Part shown: piece after piece, positions 9,047 to 18,894 of the stretch
Numbering within the stretch: position 1 is the first letter of the stretch
Layout: every line of letters begins with the position of its first letter
Assembly (NCBI RefSeq): GCF_030065885.1
Contig: NZ_JASJCS010000065.1
Span: forward strand, 1 to 35,415
Source of the DNA: Ilumatobacter sp.
Lineage (GTDB): Bacteria; Actinomycetota; Acidimicrobiia; Acidimicrobiales; Ilumatobacteraceae
Direction: 5' to 3'
DNA: 35,415 nucleotides
Notes under the pieces: model-generated
Database searches by the model: none
What the model was told of the DNA's origin: nothing
The model's input: only the letters and a program-made list of their open reading frames with translations
Made by a program: the position numbers and the translations under genes

Positions 9047-11142
9047 CAGTTCTTGTACTGCTGGAGCTGGCCACCCTCGTCTGCGAGCCGGGCCAGCAGC
9101 GGCGACAGCTCCCAGTGCTCGCCGTCGAGGCGGTCGCCGTACTCGCGGATCTTCGCGACGACGTCGGCGAGCCCGATCGAGTCGGCCCAGTGCATCGGGC
9201 CGCCGCGGTAGACCGGCCAGCCGTAGCCGTTGACCCAGACGACGTCGATGTCGCTGCCGCGGATCGCGATGCCCTCCTCGAGGATCTTGGCGCCCTCGTT
9301 GACCATCGGGTACAGGCACCGCTCGAGCACCTCGTCGTCACCCACCTCGCGCTGCTCGACACCCTGCGAGACGGCGAAGTCGCGGATCAGCTGCTCGACC
9401 TCGGGGTCGGGCGTCGGGGCCCGCGTCTCGGGGTCGTAGGTGTAGTAGCCACGGCCGTTCTTCTGGCCGCGACGCCCGTGCTCGCAGAGCACCTCACGCA
9501 CCGTCGAGCTCGACGACGTCTCTTCCTTCCAGCCGATGTCGAGCCCGGCCAGGTCGCTCATCGCGAACGGGCCCATGGGGAACCCGAAGTCGTAGAGCAC
9601 GCGATCGACCTGGGCCGGCGTGGCGCCCTCGAGGATCATGCGATCGGCCTCGATCCGGCGCATGAAGAGCATCCGGTTGCCGACGAAGCCGCGGCACACG
9701 CCGACCATCACGCAGACCTTGCCGATCCGCTTGCCGATCGCCATCGCGGTCGCCACGATCGTGTCGCTCGACTTCTCGCCGCGAACGTTCTCGAGCAGCT
9801 TCATCACGTTCGCCGGGGAGAAGAAGTGCATCCCGATCACGCTCTCTGGGCGCGACGTGACGGCGGCGATCTCGTTGATGTCCAGCGCCGACGTGTTCGA
9901 CGCCAGCATCGCGCCCGGCTTGCAGATCTCGTCGAGCTCCCTGAAGATCGACTGCTTGAGCTCCATGTCCTCGAACACGGCTTCGATCACGATGTCGCAG
10001 TCCGCGAAGTCGGCCTTGTCGGTCGAGCCGGCGATCAGCCCCATTCGCTCGTCGACCGCCTCGGGCGGGATCGAGCCTCTCGACGCCGACCGCTCGTAGT
10101 TCTTGCGGACCACGGCGAGGCCGCGATCGAGCGCCTCCTGGTCGCGCTCGACGATGGTGACCGGGATGCCGACGTTGGCGAAGTTCATCGCGATACCGCC
10201 GCCCATCGTGCCGGCCCCCAGCACGCCGCACGACTGGATGTCGAGCACCGGCGTGTCCTTGGCGATGTCGGGGATCTTGTTCGCCGCCCGTTCGGCGAAG
10301 AAGTAGTAGCGCTGGGCGGCCGACTGAGGGCCCGTCATCAGCTCCAGGAACAGCTTGCGCTCGACGGCCATGCCTTCGTCGAACGGCTGGTTGACGGCGG
10401 CCTCGATGCAGCGGATGTTGTACTCGGGGGCGAGGAAGCCCCGGGTCTTGCGCGCGATCGAGGCGCGGAAGTCGGCGAACAGCTGGTCGTTGCCGCGGAC
10501 CTCGGCGACTTTGTCGTCGCGATCGCGCACCTTGACGAGCGGCATGCCCTGTTCGACGGCTTGCGTGGCGAACGTGAGCGCGGCGGCTCGCAACGCGTCG
10601 GTGTCGCCGTCGACGACCTCGTCGGCGAGCCCGCCGGCAAGTGCCTCGTCGGTGCCGATGTGGCGGCCCGAGGTCATCATCTCCAACGCCTTCGGCACGC
10701 CGACCAGCCGCGGCAGCCGCTGCGTGCCGCCCGCGCCGGGCAACAGCCCGAGGTTGACCTCGGGGAGCCCGAACTTCGCCGAGCGGAGCGCGACCCGGTA
10801 GTGCGCGCACAGCGCGACTTCGAGGCCGCCACCGAGCGCCGTGCCGTGGATCGCGGCGATGACCGGCACCGGCGCGTTCTCCATCGCCGCCTGTGCGTCG
10901 GCGAGGCTGGCCGCCTCGGGCGCGCCGCCGCCGAACTCGCTGATGTCGGCGCCTGCGATGAACGTCCGGCCGTCGCAGATCAGCACGATCGCCTGTGCGC
11001 CGTCCGCGACCGCCTGGTTCATCCCGTCGAACAGACCCTGACGGACGTGCCAGCTCAAGGCGTTGACGGGCGGGTTGTCGATGATGATCAGCGCAACGTC
11101 CGCCTCGGTCTCGAGGCGAACGGATTCGGTCAGTGCAGCCAT
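9046..11142 (-). CDS. Fused enoyl-CoA hydratase/3-hydroxyacyl-CoA dehydrogenase
   Basis: A 698-residue bifunctional beta-oxidation enzyme of the FadB/FadJ type. Residues 1 to about 200 are the crotonase domain, with oxyanion-hole segment ADISEFGGG and catalytic region [21 protein letters not shown]. From about residue 310 comes the NAD-binding domain ([13 protein letters not shown]; catalytic-His segment [11 protein letters not shown]), then two C-terminal dehydrogenase domains ([39 protein letters not shown]). It hydrates trans-2-enoyl-CoA and oxidises the 3-hydroxyacyl-CoA. The frame extends to a TTG at 11154, but I prefer ATG 11142, close to the first crotonase strand; neither has a clear ribosome site. 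No thiolase partner is adjacent, so it may work with enzymes encoded elsewhere. Confidence 0.95.
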   Translation of the reverse strand: MAALTESVRLETEADVALIIIDNPPVNALSWHVRQGLFDGMNQAVADGAQAIVLICDGRTFIAGADISEFGGGAPEAASLADAQAAMENAPVPVIAAIHGTALGGGLEVALCAHYRVALRSAKFGLPEVNLGLLPGAGGTQRLPRLVGVPKALEMMTSGRHIGTDEALAGGLADEVVDGDTDALRAAALTFATQAVEQGMPLVKVRDRDDKVAEVRGNDQLFADFRASIARKTRGFLAPEYNIRCIEAAVNQPFDEGMAVERKLFLELMTGPQSAAQRYYFFAERAANKIPDIAKDTPVLDIQSCGVLGAGTMGGGIAMNFANVGIPVTIVERDQEALDRGLAVVRKNYERSASRGSIPPEAVDERMGLIAGSTDKADFADCDIVIEAVFEDMELKQSIFRELDEICKPGAMLASNTSALDINEIAAVTSRPESVIGMHFFSPANVMKLLENVRGEKSSDTIVATAMAIGKRIGKVCVMVGVCRGFVGNRMLFMRRIEADRMILEGATPAQVDRVLYDFGFPMGPFAMSDLAGLDIGWKEETSSSSTVREVLCEHGRRGQKNGRGYYTYDPETRAPTPDPEVEQLIRDFAVSQGVEQREVGDDEVLERCLYPMVNEGAKILEEGIAIRGSDIDVVWVNGYGWPVYRGGPMHWADSIGLADVVAKIREYGDRLDGEHWELSPLLARLADEGGQLQQYKN

Positions 11143-11273
11143 CGTGTCAGTCAAGCAGTCGGGTCGGTCGTGCCCCGATTCCGAGCGCCCCGGCGGTGAT
11201 CCATGGGTCGGGTTCGACGTTCTCCGGCCCAGCTCGTAGCGTCTGCGCCAGTACCGAGCGAAGGGAAACGGTC

Positions 11274-11699
11274 ATGAGCGTGCAGCTGAACGAACGGGTG
11301 AGAGCCGTGGTCGACTCGGGTCGGCTCGCCCACTTCACGACGGTGGCCAAGGACGGGCGGCCCCACACGACGATCGTCTGGGTCGGCATGGCCGGCGACG
11401 AGATCCACATCGGCAAGCTCGCACCCGACCAGAAGCTGGCGAACCTGGCGCGCGACAACCGGGTGTCGCTCTCGATCGAGGCCGACGGCGAGGACATGGG
11501 CATGCAGCACTACGTCGTCGTCGAGGGCACCGCCGAGGTCACCGAGGGGGGCGCGCCGGCGCTGTTGCGAGAGTACGCACAGCGCTACATCGGCCCGGGC
11601 GCCGAGTTCCCGCCGATGCCGGATCCGCCCGACGGCTTCATCATCCGCGTCACGCCCACGAAGGTCCGCGGGCACGGGCCGTGGGACGGCCCGACATGA
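11274..11699 (+). CDS. PPOX-class F420/FMN-binding oxidoreductase
   Basis: A 141-residue split-barrel protein of the pyridoxamine-5'-phosphate-oxidase-like superfamily. The first strands HFTTVAKDGRPHTTIVWVG, then KLANLARDNRVSLSIE and VVVEGTAEVTEGG, are typical of the F420H2-dependent reductase branch (Rv1155/TIGR03618-like). The frame is open upstream, but ATG 11274 is preceded by the ribosome site aaggga and starts the recognised fold. Its stop overlaps the start of the SDR gene by 4 bp (ATGA), so the two are translationally coupled and may act on one substrate. Cofactor choice (F420 or FMN) cannot be settled from sequence alone. Confidence 0.85.
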   Translation: MSVQLNERVRAVVDSGRLAHFTTVAKDGRPHTTIVWVGMAGDEIHIGKLAPDQKLANLARDNRVSLSIEADGEDMGMQHYVVVEGTAEVTEGGAPALLREYAQRYIGPGAEFPPMPDPPDGFIIRVTPTKVRGHGPWDGPT

Positions 11700-12361
11700 C
11701 GCGGACGGCGCTGGTCACCGGCGCCAACCGCGGCATCGGGCGCGAGGTCTGCCGGCAGCTCGTCGCATCGGGCCTCGATGTCGTCGTGACCGGCCGCGAT
11801 GCCGATCGCGTGAGCGTCGCCGCCGAGGAGCTGGGTGCTCGGGGCGAGGTGCTCGACGTCGCGGATCCGGGCTCGGTGGACGACCTCGTCGACCGGCTCG
11901 GTGGGGTGACGATCGACGCGCTCGTGAACAACGCGGTCTCGTACGACTCCTCGACCGTGCTCGGGGTCGACGACGCGACCCTCGACGCCGCCTTCGCGAC
12001 CAACCTCGTCGGTCCGTGGCGGCTGATGCGGGCGTTCCTGCCGGGCATGGTCGAGCGCGGCTACGGGCGTGTCGTCAACGTGTCGTCGGGCTGGGGCTCG
12101 TTCGGGGAGGGTCTGGGCGGGCCGGCCACGTACTCGGTCACCAAGGCGGGCCTCAACGCGCTCACGGTCAAGGCGTCGCGTGAGGTGTCCGGCGACGTCA
12201 CGGTCAACGCGATGTGCCCGGCCTGGGTCGATTCGGCGGGCTCGGGGAGCGGCGGCCGGCACGTCTCGGAGGGCGCCGACACGATCGTCTGGCTGCTCAC
12301 CCACCCTCCCGGTGGCCCGAACGGCGGCTTCTTCCGGGACCGTACGCCGATCGAGTGGTAG
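11696..12361 (+). CDS. Short-chain dehydrogenase/reductase (SDR)
   Basis: A 221-residue classical SDR. The cofactor motif TGANRGIG is at residues 8-15, NNAVSYDS is the NNAG-equivalent, the catalytic Ser lies in VVNVSSGWGSFG, and YSVTKAGL supplies the YxxxK pair. Slightly short for the family (usually about 245), with a compact C-terminus ending in RDRTPIEW. Residue 36 onward (GRDADRV) has a basic residue where NADP-dependent members do, suggesting NADPH. It overlaps the PPOX gene by 4 bp and converges on the monooxygenase gene. The substrate is unknown. Confidence 0.9.
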   Translation: MTRTALVTGANRGIGREVCRQLVASGLDVVVTGRDADRVSVAAEELGARGEVLDVADPGSVDDLVDRLGGVTIDALVNNAVSYDSSTVLGVDDATLDAAFATNLVGPWRLMRAFLPGMVERGYGRVVNVSSGWGSFGEGLGGPATYSVTKAGLNALTVKASREVSGDVTVNAMCPAWVDSAGSGSGGRHVSEGADTIVWLLTHPPGGPNGGFFRDRTPIEW

Positions 12362-12373
12362 CCGAGATGCGGC

Positions 12374-13654
12374 CTACGGGCGTGGCGGGATCGTCGGCGG
12401 CGCTTCGTTGAGCTCGTCGATCGCGAAGCCGGCGGCCTGCTTGTAGCGCGCCATGTAGGCCTCGATCTCGTCACGCGAGATCACGTCGTCGATGTCGTCG
12501 AACACGCCGCCGCACCGCTCGTCGACGACGCCGAGGATGCCCACCGGCCCGGCGCCGCGGTTGCGGAGCACGAGCTGCGAGACCGTCTCGCACAGCGCCG
12601 ACTCATAGCCGAGCAGCGCCTCGGGACCGACCCCGTGCTCGCTGAGGTTGGCGCCGAGCACCCTGGCATCGACGATGGCCTGGCTGGCGCCGTTCGACCC
12701 GACCGGATACATCACGTGCGCGGCATCGCCGATCAGCGCCACCGAGCCGTCGACCCATCGATCGACCGGGTCGCGGTCGACCATCGGGTACTCCCAGACC
12801 GACTCGGTGCTCGTGATCAGCGCCGGGATGTCGAGCCAGTCGAAGTCCCAGTCCTCGAACGCCGGCAGGAACCTGTCGGTCGTCACCCGGTTGTTCCAGC
12901 CGCCGGCCTCCCACCCCTCCCCGGGGTCGAACGACAGCTCGGCGATCCAGTTCTGCAACTGCAGGCCGGTCTCGGGGTCGACGTCGTCGATGGGATAGTG
13001 GACGAACCGCTGCTCCATCGAGCCGACGAGCGTGAACGACGCGCCGGTTCGGATCGGCCGACCGGGCGCGGCGCCGCGCCACATGACCGCACCGCCCCAC
13101 CGCGGCGGCCCCTCACCCGGGTGCATCTGGGCGCGGATCGCCGAGTGCAGGCCGTCGGCACCGACGAGGACGTCGCCGTGGTACTCGATCTCCGCGCCGT
13201 CCGATCGCCGCAGCAGTGTCGCCGTGACGCCGCTCGCGGTGTTGGCGTAGCGCACGGCCCGGTGGCCGGTGAGCACGACGCCGGGCCCCATGCGTTCGAC
13301 GACTGCGTCGAGCAGCATCATCTGCAGCCGGCCACGGTGGACCGAGAACTGCGGCCACCGGTAGCCGGCGGCGACGCCCCGTGGCTCGGACCAGACGTCG
13401 TTGCCGTTCCGACCGACGAGCGCCCACTCCTGCGTCGCGACACCGAGCGCGGCGAGCTCTGCCGCGAGCCCGAGGTCGTACAGCTCGCGGACCGCGTTCG
13501 GCTGCAGGTTGATCCCGACGCCGAGTGGCTGCAACTCGCGGACCGACTCGAACACCACCGCACGGACGCCGATCTGGTGGCACGTCAGCGCGAGCGCGAG
13601 CCCGGCGATGCCCCCGCCGGCGATCAGCACGACCGGTCGGGCGTCGGGCGTCAT
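12374..13654 (-). CDS. FAD-dependent monooxygenase (PHBH family)
   Basis: A 426-residue class A flavoprotein monooxygenase. It shows the FAD dinucleotide motif GGGIAGLALAL near the N-terminus, the DG motif LVGADGLHSAIR in the middle, and the GD motif ALIGDAAHVMYPVGSNGAS near residue 310. Such enzymes use NAD(P)H and O2 to hydroxylate aromatic or related rings. The extended C-terminus resembles the PhzS/aurachin-type 'flavin-dependent oxidoreductase' branch. It starts 34 bp after the YciI-like gene on the same strand, at the distal end of the hydrogenase transcription unit, and converges on the SDR gene. The substrate is not predictable; an oxygen-using enzyme at the end of a hydrogenase operon is unexpected. 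Confidence 0.9.
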   Translation of the reverse strand: MTPDARPVVLIAGGGIAGLALALTCHQIGVRAVVFESVRELQPLGVGINLQPNAVRELYDLGLAAELAALGVATQEWALVGRNGNDVWSEPRGVAAGYRWPQFSVHRGRLQMMLLDAVVERMGPGVVLTGHRAVRYANTASGVTATLLRRSDGAEIEYHGDVLVGADGLHSAIRAQMHPGEGPPRWGGAVMWRGAAPGRPIRTGASFTLVGSMEQRFVHYPIDDVDPETGLQLQNWIAELSFDPGEGWEAGGWNNRVTTDRFLPAFEDWDFDWLDIPALITSTESVWEYPMVDRDPVDRWVDGSVALIGDAAHVMYPVGSNGASQAIVDARVLGANLSEHGVGPEALLGYESALCETVSQLVLRNRGAGPVGILGVVDERCGGVFDDIDDVISRDEIEAYMARYKQAAGFAIDELNEAPPTIPPRP

Positions 13655-13688
13655 CGGTGTCGCCGACCGTGCTGCGCGAGGGGTGCCA

Positions 13689-13964
13689 TCAGGTCGGCCA
13701 GTCGACGGCCTCGAAGGCCCGCACGGTGGTCGAGCCGAACAGCCCCGCCAGCACGTACGGATCGTCGGCGATGAACGCCTCGGCGTCGGCCAGCGTGTCG
13801 GCCTCGAAGATGATCAACGTCCCGCACGGCTCGCCGTCGCCGTCGAGCAGCGGTCCGCCGACCGGATGACGCCGGCTCGAATGGTGGGCGAGATGGGCCG
13901 ACCGGGTCTCGCGGCGGAGGTCGATGGACCCGGGGTGGTCGAGGCCGTGGAACACGAACAGCAT
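13689..13964 (-). CDS. YciI-like protein
   Basis: A 91-residue single-domain protein of the YciI/dimeric alpha-beta barrel type. It has the expected opening strand MLFVFHGLDHPGS, a conserved histidine in AHLAHHS, the segment GGPLLDGDGEPCGTLIIFEA, and the hallmark DDPYVLAGLF near the C-terminus. ATG 13964 is chosen over the upstream in-frame ATG at 13991 because the fold begins there. Family members are small putative hydrolases or accessory proteins, often beside oxidoreductases. Here it lies between the hydrogenase protease gene (37-bp gap) and the monooxygenase gene (34-bp gap), and may assist the latter. Confidence 0.85.
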   Translation of the reverse strand: MLFVFHGLDHPGSIDLRRETRSAHLAHHSSRRHPVGGPLLDGDGEPCGTLIIFEADTLADAEAFIADDPYVLAGLFGSTTVRAFEAVDWPT

Positions 13965-14001
13965 GCGGCCGAGACTACGGCTCGCCGCCATGGCGGGGTG
14001 C

Positions 14002-14472
14002 TCAGGGGCGTATCAGGAGCGCGCGGACCCGCTCGACGATCACCGGCAGGGCGGCGGCGACCGCGGGGGAGAGGTCCTCGAACGGTCCGGTTCGCTCGAT
14101 CTCGACGGCGATCACGGTCAGGCGACGGGGGAGGCGGCCGAGCAGGCGTCCGAGCTCGATCGCCTCCCCGACCCCCGCTCCGTGGCTCGAGAACAGCGTC
14201 GAGTCGACCGGGAGATGCTCGACGAGCGCGTCGATCTCGACGGTTTCGCCGGGTGCGCGGCCGCCTTTCGCGGCATCGACGATCAGCACGTCCTGGTTGC
14301 GGTGCCAGCGGGCCGCGAGGTCGGCGAGATCACCCTCGGCCACCAGCGTGTCGACGTCGTCCCCCCACCGGTGTCGAACCGCGTCCACCACCAGCGGCCC
14401 GATGGCGTCGTCGCCACGATCGCGGTTGCCGACACCGATGACGAGCGGGTGGGAGACCGGCTCGTGGCCCAC
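14002..14472 (-). CDS. [NiFe] hydrogenase maturation protease
   Basis: A 156-residue endopeptidase of the HyaD/HycI/HoxW family, which removes the C-terminal tail of the hydrogenase large subunit once nickel is inserted. The diagnostic motif IGVGNRDRGDDAIGP near the N-terminus carries the nickel-sensing acidic residue; a second conserved acidic site follows (VLIVDAAKGG) and SSHGAG precedes the helix ELGRLLGRLP. GTG 14472 is chosen because it begins 5 bp after the large-subunit stop and directly precedes the conserved first strand. Its substrate is surely the adjacent large subunit. No hypA-F genes are present in this window, so the rest of the maturation machinery must be elsewhere. Confidence 0.93.
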   Translation of the reverse strand: MGHEPVSHPLVIGVGNRDRGDDAIGPLVVDAVRHRWGDDVDTLVAEGDLADLAARWHRNQDVLIVDAAKGGRAPGETVEIDALVEHLPVDSTLFSSHGAGVGEAIELGRLLGRLPRRLTVIAVEIERTGPFEDLSPAVAAALPVIVERVRALLIRP

Positions 14473-14477
14473 AGTGA

Positions 14478-15767
14478 CTACCGCTCGGTGACCGTCAGGC
14501 GCAGGAAGTGCGTCGAGCAGGAGATGCACGGGTCGTAGTTCCGGATCGTCTGCTCGCAGCGGCGCTGCAACTCGTCGTGGTCGAGGTCGAGGTGTGCGGC
14601 GACGAAGTGCCGGAGGTCCGTTTCGATCGTCGCCTGGTTCTGTGCCGTTGGCGGCACGATCTTGGCGGCCAGGATGCTGCCCGCCGCATCGATCTCGTAG
14701 CGGTGGTAGAGGAGCCCGCGCGGGGCCTCGGTCGCGGCCCACCCGACGCCGGCCCGGGCGGGGACCTCGACGCACGGTTGCGGGGGCTGTTCGTAGGCGT
14801 CGATGATCCGCAGCGACTCGTCGATCGCCCACAGCGTCTCGAGCGCGCGGACGACGATGCTCCGGAACGGGTTCGTGACGACGGGCCCGATCCCGACGTC
14901 GGTGGCGAGGTCGGTCACCGGGCCGGGCAGCAGGTCGTAGTTGTTGGCCCAGCGGGCCAACGGCCCGACGTGGTACCACCCACGCTCGCCGAGGCGGGCG
15001 TGCAGCGCGGTCGAATGGGCCACGTGCTCCTCGATCGAGTGCTCCTCGAACTCGGCGACGTCGATGTCGAGCCCGCGGTTGGAGACGATCCGACCCTCGT
15101 TGAGTGGGTACTCGTCGGGGTGCCGGAGCGAGACGAACTCGTAGTCCTGCGAGAGATCGGGGAAGTCGAAGCCGGCCGTCCAGCGGATCAGCTCGACGCA
15201 CGTCTCTCGCGCCTCGTGGAGTTGCGGTACGAGCGCTGCGAGGTCGTCGTGGGTCGGCGCGCGGTAGAACCCGCCGAGCCGAATGTTGATCGGGTGGATC
15301 GGGCGGCCGCCGAGCACCTCCATGATCTCGTTGCCGGTCTTCTTCAGGGTGAGCAGCCGCTCGACCAGCTCGGGGTGATCGGCGGCGATCGCGATGCCCG
15401 AGTGGTACCCGAGGAAGTCGGGTGCGTGCAGGAACCCGATGTGGAGCACGTGGCTCTCGATCCACTCGCCGCAGTACAGCAACCTGCGAAGCTCGCGGAT
15501 CGACCCGCCCACGGTCACACCGCAGAGCCGCTCGATCGCGTGGCTCGCGCTCATCTGGTAGGCGGCCGGACAGATGCCGCAGATGCGAGCGGTGATGTCG
15601 ACCGGCTCGGTGTAGTCGCGTCCGCGCAGGAAGGCCTCGAAGAAGCGCGGTGGCTCGTAGATCTCGAGCCGGACGTCTGCGACCTCGCCGTTCGCGACCT
15701 CGACGTGCATGGCGCCCTCGCCCTCGACGCGTGCCAGCACCGGGACGTGGAGGTCGATGTCGGTCAT
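14478..15767 (-). CDS. hydA: Group 3b-like [NiFe] hydrogenase large (alpha) subunit
   Basis: A 429-residue catalytic subunit that cleaves or produces H2. The N-terminal L1 motif RICGICP gives two nickel ligands (Cys63, Cys66); the C-terminal L2 motif DPCISCSTH gives Cys414 and Cys417. The predicted protease cut is after His420, removing a nine-residue tail [26 protein letters not shown] is also typical of the soluble NAD(P)-linked group 3 enzymes. The start overlaps the small-subunit stop by 4 bp (ATGA). The gene order beta-gamma-delta-alpha matches the Pyrococcus sulfhydrogenase operon hydBGDA, which, with the diaphorase-type partner, is why I assign group 3b. No signal peptide is seen in the complex, so it is cytoplasmic. 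Confidence 0.94.
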   Translation of the reverse strand: MTDIDLHVPVLARVEGEGAMHVEVANGEVADVRLEIYEPPRFFEAFLRGRDYTEPVDITARICGICPAAYQMSASHAIERLCGVTVGGSIRELRRLLYCGEWIESHVLHIGFLHAPDFLGYHSGIAIAADHPELVERLLTLKKTGNEIMEVLGGRPIHPINIRLGGFYRAPTHDDLAALVPQLHEARETCVELIRWTAGFDFPDLSQDYEFVSLRHPDEYPLNEGRIVSNRGLDIDVAEFEEHSIEEHVAHSTALHARLGERGWYHVGPLARWANNYDLLPGPVTDLATDVGIGPVVTNPFRSIVVRALETLWAIDESLRIIDAYEQPPQPCVEVPARAGVGWAATEAPRGLLYHRYEIDAAGSILAAKIVPPTAQNQATIETDLRHFVAAHLDLDHDELQRRCEQTIRNYDPCISCSTHFLRLTVTER

Positions 15768-16576
15768 GTCGGATCCCTTCGGTCTGCTTCTCGTTCGAAC
15801 GACTGCCCCCAACCCGCGTAGCCGCGGAGGCAACGGGCGATCGCCGCGTCGGACATGCCGAGCTGCGAGAACCAGTCCGCGAGTGCGCCGGTGTTGGGGC
15901 TCTCCATCGGCCCGAAGCATCCGTAGCAGCCCCGCTGGTACGCCGGGCAGAGCGCGTTGCAGCCGCCCTGCGTGACGGGACCGAGGCACGGCGTGCCGAG
16001 CGCGACCATCACGCACGGTGTGCCGCGCGCCTTGCACTCGACGCACACGCTGGTGGTCGGCAGGCGCGCCGGACGTCCGGTCAGGAGCGCGGCGATCGCC
16101 TCGATCAGCTGGCTGCGGTCGATCGGACAGCCGCGCAGCTCGAGGTCGACATCGACGTGGTCGGCGATGGGCGTCGACGTGGCGAGCGTCGACACGTAGG
16201 ACGGGTGCGCGTAGACGATGCTGACGAACTCCGCGATGTCGGCGCGGTTGCGCAGCGCCTGGATGCCGCCGGCGGTGGCGCACGCTCCGATCGTCACCAG
16301 GACCTTCGACTGCGCTCTGATGTCGTGGATCCGCTCGATCTCGTGCTCGGTGGTGACGGACCCCTCGACGAGCGACACGTCGTAGGGCCCCTCGATGAGC
16401 GCGCTCGACGCCTCGGGGAAGTAGGCGATGTCGATGTGGCCGGCCACCGTGAGCAGCTCGTCCTCGCAGTCGAGCAGGCTCAGCTGGCAGCCGTCACACG
16501 ACGCGAACTTCCAGACCGCCAGCTTCGGGTTCGATCTGGTGGTCGCCGTCGGTGCCTGGTCCGCGATGACACTCAC
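15764..16576 (-). CDS. hydD: Group 3b-like [NiFe] hydrogenase small (delta) subunit
   Basis: A 270-residue electron-transfer subunit. The proximal cluster ligands begin with [13 protein letters not shown] (CxxC) and continue with [10 protein letters not shown] and RGCPID. Further cysteines for medial and distal [4Fe-4S] clusters lie in [25 protein letters not shown] and [11 protein letters not shown]. There is no twin-arginine signal, so the protein stays in the cytosol, as expected for group 3. The start is GTG 16576, preceded by a GAGGTG ribosome site and 8 bp after the gamma-subunit stop. It passes electrons between the NiFe site and the diaphorase half of the complex. Confidence 0.93.
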   Translation of the reverse strand: MSVIADQAPTATTRSNPKLAVWKFASCDGCQLSLLDCEDELLTVAGHIDIAYFPEASSALIEGPYDVSLVEGSVTTEHEIERIHDIRAQSKVLVTIGACATAGGIQALRNRADIAEFVSIVYAHPSYVSTLATSTPIADHVDVDLELRGCPIDRSQLIEAIAALLTGRPARLPTTSVCVECKARGTPCVMVALGTPCLGPVTQGGCNALCPAYQRGCYGCFGPMESPNTGALADWFSQLGMSDAAIARCLRGYAGWGQSFEREADRRDPT

Positions 16577-16584
16577 GATTCACC

Positions 16585-17448
16585 TCACAATTCCCTCACT
16601 CGATGGAACGGACCGATCCGCTCGTAGTTCACGACCGGTCCGTCGCGGCACACGATGAAGGGGCCGAGCTGGCAGTGCCCGCACAGCCCGTTGCCGCATT
16701 GCATGTTGCGTTCGGTCGTCAGCCAGATCCGGGCGGCCGGCACCCCGAGGCGCATGAGTCGTTCGGCCGTGAAGTGCATCATGACGTCGGGACCGCAGAC
16801 GAACGCCGTGGTGTTCGCCCAGTCGAGGTCGACGCCGTCGTCACCGAGCAGCTCGGTCACGACACCGACCGATCCGTCCCACGACGCGTCGGCCTCGTCG
16901 ACGCTCAGCGCGACGGTGGCGTCGGTCTCGGCCCACGCCGCCAGGTCCGACCGGTACGCGAGGTCGCCGGGCGTCCTCGCCCCGTAGACGATCGCGACCC
17001 GTTCGAATCGATCGAGCGTCGAGATCACGCGGTCGATCAGCGCCCGGAGCGGGGCGATGCCGAGGCCACCAGCGACGATCGCGAGATCCGGGGTGTCGAC
17101 CTCGTCGATCGGCCAGACGTTGCCGAACGGCCCCCGCACGGTGATCTGACCGCCGATCGGCGTGTCGACGAGGGCGTTCGTGATCGGCCCGGCGCGGCGG
17201 ATCGTGTAGTCGTGATGGCGCCGGTCCGCCACCGACGAGCTGATCGAGATCGCAGCCTCGCCGATGCCGAATGCCCCGAGCATGCCGACCTGCGCGGGCT
17301 CGAACGTGGGAAGCGGTCCGTCGACCGGCACGACCGACAGCGTGACGGTGTCGATCGCCTCGTCGCGCTTGCCGACGACCCGGTACGGCCGGGGCACGAG
17401 CAACGGTGAGATGTCCGGTGTGATCGGATGCTCGGCGAGCGCCCTCAT
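16585..17448 (-). CDS. hydG: Hydrogenase diaphorase (gamma) subunit, FAD/NAD(P)
   Basis: A 287-residue ferredoxin-NADP reductase-like subunit. An N-terminal FAD-binding barrel ([22 protein letters not shown]) is followed by the NAD(P) domain ([27 protein letters not shown]) and a C-terminal [2Fe-2S] motif with cysteines in [19 protein letters not shown]. This layout is that of HydG of the Pyrococcus sulfhydrogenase and of dihydroorotate dehydrogenase electron-transfer subunits. It is where NADP(H) exchanges electrons with the complex. The ATG at 17448 overlaps the beta-subunit stop by 4 bp and has a good ribosome site (gaggaggt). Confidence 0.92.
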   Translation of the reverse strand: MRALAEHPITPDISPLLVPRPYRVVGKRDEAIDTVTLSVVPVDGPLPTFEPAQVGMLGAFGIGEAAISISSSVADRRHHDYTIRRAGPITNALVDTPIGGQITVRGPFGNVWPIDEVDTPDLAIVAGGLGIAPLRALIDRVISTLDRFERVAIVYGARTPGDLAYRSDLAAWAETDATVALSVDEADASWDGSVGVVTELLGDDGVDLDWANTTAFVCGPDVMMHFTAERLMRLGVPAARIWLTTERNMQCGNGLCGHCQLGPFIVCRDGPVVNYERIGPFHRVREL

Positions 17449-18551
17449 GCCATGACCTCCTCGCGGAACGCAGCCGCCTCGTCGGTGATGTCGATCCCGA
17501 CCGGGCACCAGGTGATGCAGCGTCCGCAGCCGACACACCCGGACTCGCCGAACTGGTCGAGCCAGCCCGCCAGCTTGTGGGTCATCCACTGGCGGTAGCG
17601 GGCGGCCGGTGACGCACGGTGCGGACCGGGCCCGAGGTGCGAGAACTCGAGGCTGAAGCACGTGTCCCAGAGCCGCCACCGCTCGGTGGTCGTCCCGGAC
17701 AGGTCGCCGACGTCGACGAGGTCGGTGCAGAAGCAGGTCGGGCACACGAGCGTGCAGTTGCCGCACGTCAGGCAGCGTTCGCCGATCGCCTCCCAGCGCG
17801 GGCTGTCGAGTCGGTCGAACAGCACGTCGCGGACTCCGTCGGTCTCGAGCCGCTTCGTGATCCGCTCGGCAGCGGCCTCGATCACGTCCCGGGCGGCGCT
17901 CCGGTCCTGCTCCGTCGCGGGCTCGGTCGTCAGCGCGTCGAGGAACTCCTCACCGGCGTCGGAGCCCGGCTCGGCCAGGTACCGCGCCTCGTGGCCGTCG
18001 ACGAGCTCGGTGATCAGGACGTCGTAGCCCGCTCGCGCCGCCGGGCCGGTGCCCATCGACGTGCAGAAGCAGGTCGCCGCCGGGTCGCCACAGTTGACCG
18101 CGATCAGCATGACGTCGGCGCGGTTCGCGGCGTAGGCCGGGTCGGGATGCCGCCCGTCGAGCAGGACGTGGTCCTGCCGGCTGATCGCCGCGAGCTCGCA
18201 CGGCCTGACCCCGACGAAGGCGCGCTTGACCGTCTCGTGGGTGGTCATCTCGACCTGGACGGCACCGTCGGCATCGCGCCGCATCTCCCAGACCTTCGAG
18301 CGGGCGGGATGCAGGAGCTCCTTCCAGGACTGCGGTCCGACGGCGTACCCGAACCGGGCCGGGTCGTTGCGGGCGACGAGTCGGTAGTGGCCGCCGGCTT
18401 GCTCGTCGGTCCAACCGACCGGCAGGTCGTCGGCCGACTCGATGCGATCGTGCACGATGGCACCGTCACGGATCCGAGGACCGAACGTCTTGTAGCCGCG
18501 TGCCTCGAGCTCTCGGATGAGCTCGGCGAGGTCGAGGTTGACGGCGGTCAC
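17445..18551 (-). CDS. hydB: Hydrogenase iron-sulfur (beta) subunit
   Basis: A 368-residue dicluster iron-sulfur protein, like HydB of group 3b hydrogenases and AsrA of sulfite reductase. Cys260, 263, 266 and 270 ([11 protein letters not shown]), with additional Cys273 and 275, make one cluster site; Cys339, 342, 345 and 349 ([11 protein letters not shown]) make the second. An upstream [10 protein letters not shown] segment, with a preceding cysteine in VNCGDPAAT, recurs in this family. GTG 18551 is chosen: GGAGG lies just upstream and the recognisable protein starts there; the open frame further upstream (to 18890) encodes low-complexity Arg-rich sequence and covers the regulatory repeats. 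It is the first gene of the hydrogenase operon. HydB is thought to take part in the sulfur-reductase activity of the archaeal enzyme. Confidence 0.9.
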   Translation of the reverse strand: MTAVNLDLAELIRELEARGYKTFGPRIRDGAIVHDRIESADDLPVGWTDEQAGGHYRLVARNDPARFGYAVGPQSWKELLHPARSKVWEMRRDADGAVQVEMTTHETVKRAFVGVRPCELAAISRQDHVLLDGRHPDPAYAANRADVMLIAVNCGDPAATCFCTSMGTGPAARAGYDVLITELVDGHEARYLAEPGSDAGEEFLDALTTEPATEQDRSAARDVIEAAAERITKRLETDGVRDVLFDRLDSPRWEAIGERCLTCGNCTLVCPTCFCTDLVDVGDLSGTTTERWRLWDTCFSLEFSHLGPGPHRASPAARYRQWMTHKLAGWLDQFGESGCVGCGRCITWCPVGIDITDEAAAFREEVMA

Positions 18552-18760
18552 GACGGCCTCCGTCCCGGCAGGCGAACCACCGTCGGCCGTGCCGTCCTCT
18601 CGGGGGCGGCGTTTCGGTTGCTGCAGGCGCTCACGTCGGCTCCTCCTCCTACGCGCGGCATGAGGAAGCGGCCGTCCCGCCGACGGCCTGGACGAGCCGC
18701 CTCGTTGGTTGTCCGGGCGAGGGAAACCCCCTTCATGGTGCGCTTTCGCGCCCGACATTG

Positions 18761-18780
18761 GTACGGCCTTTGGTCCCGAT
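18761..18780 (-). promoter_or_regulatory. DosR/DevR-like box 1
   Basis: Read on the minus strand, this 20-bp element contains GGGACCAAAGGCC and matches 14 of 20 positions of the mycobacterial DosR consensus (core GGGACTWWAGTCCC) by my hand count. The left half-site is best conserved. It faces hydB, about 210 bp upstream of its start. Function is inferred. Confidence 0.4.
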
Positions 18781-18848
18781 CGGTGGTCCACACGACGTCG
18801 GCCCGCCCTGGGGTGCCCGTCGCGGCCGCCCGGCCGGACGCTCGCGGG

Positions 18849-18884
18849 TGCATGAGATGCATCAGATGCATGAGAGGCATCAGT
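18849..18884. repeat. Four 9-bp tandem units (18-bp direct repeat)
   Basis: The units are TGCATGAGA, TGCATCAGA, TGCATGAGA and GGCATCAGT. Position 6 alternates G and C, so the array is better seen as two 18-bp copies that agree at 16 of 18 positions. It lies 91 bp upstream of the regulator gene and 11 bp from DosR-like box 2. A binding site for the adjacent HTH regulator is a plausible role. Confidence 0.7.
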
Positions 18885-18894
18885 GACCACTCAC

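Noticed and set aside
9115..11199. 694-codon plus-strand frame antisense to the fad gene
   Set aside because: Mirror of a strong beta-oxidation gene; Arg/Asp/Val-rich composition is an artefact of high GC content.
18548..18880. Minus-strand frame of 110 codons over the hydrogenase control region
   Set aside because: Arg/Pro-rich with repeated MH units that come from the 9-bp repeats; no ribosome site or family likeness, and it overlaps the regulatory elements.
18552..18890. N-terminal extension of the hydrogenase beta subunit
   Set aside because: The added 113 residues are low-complexity; GTG 18551 has a good ribosome site and matches where the family begins.
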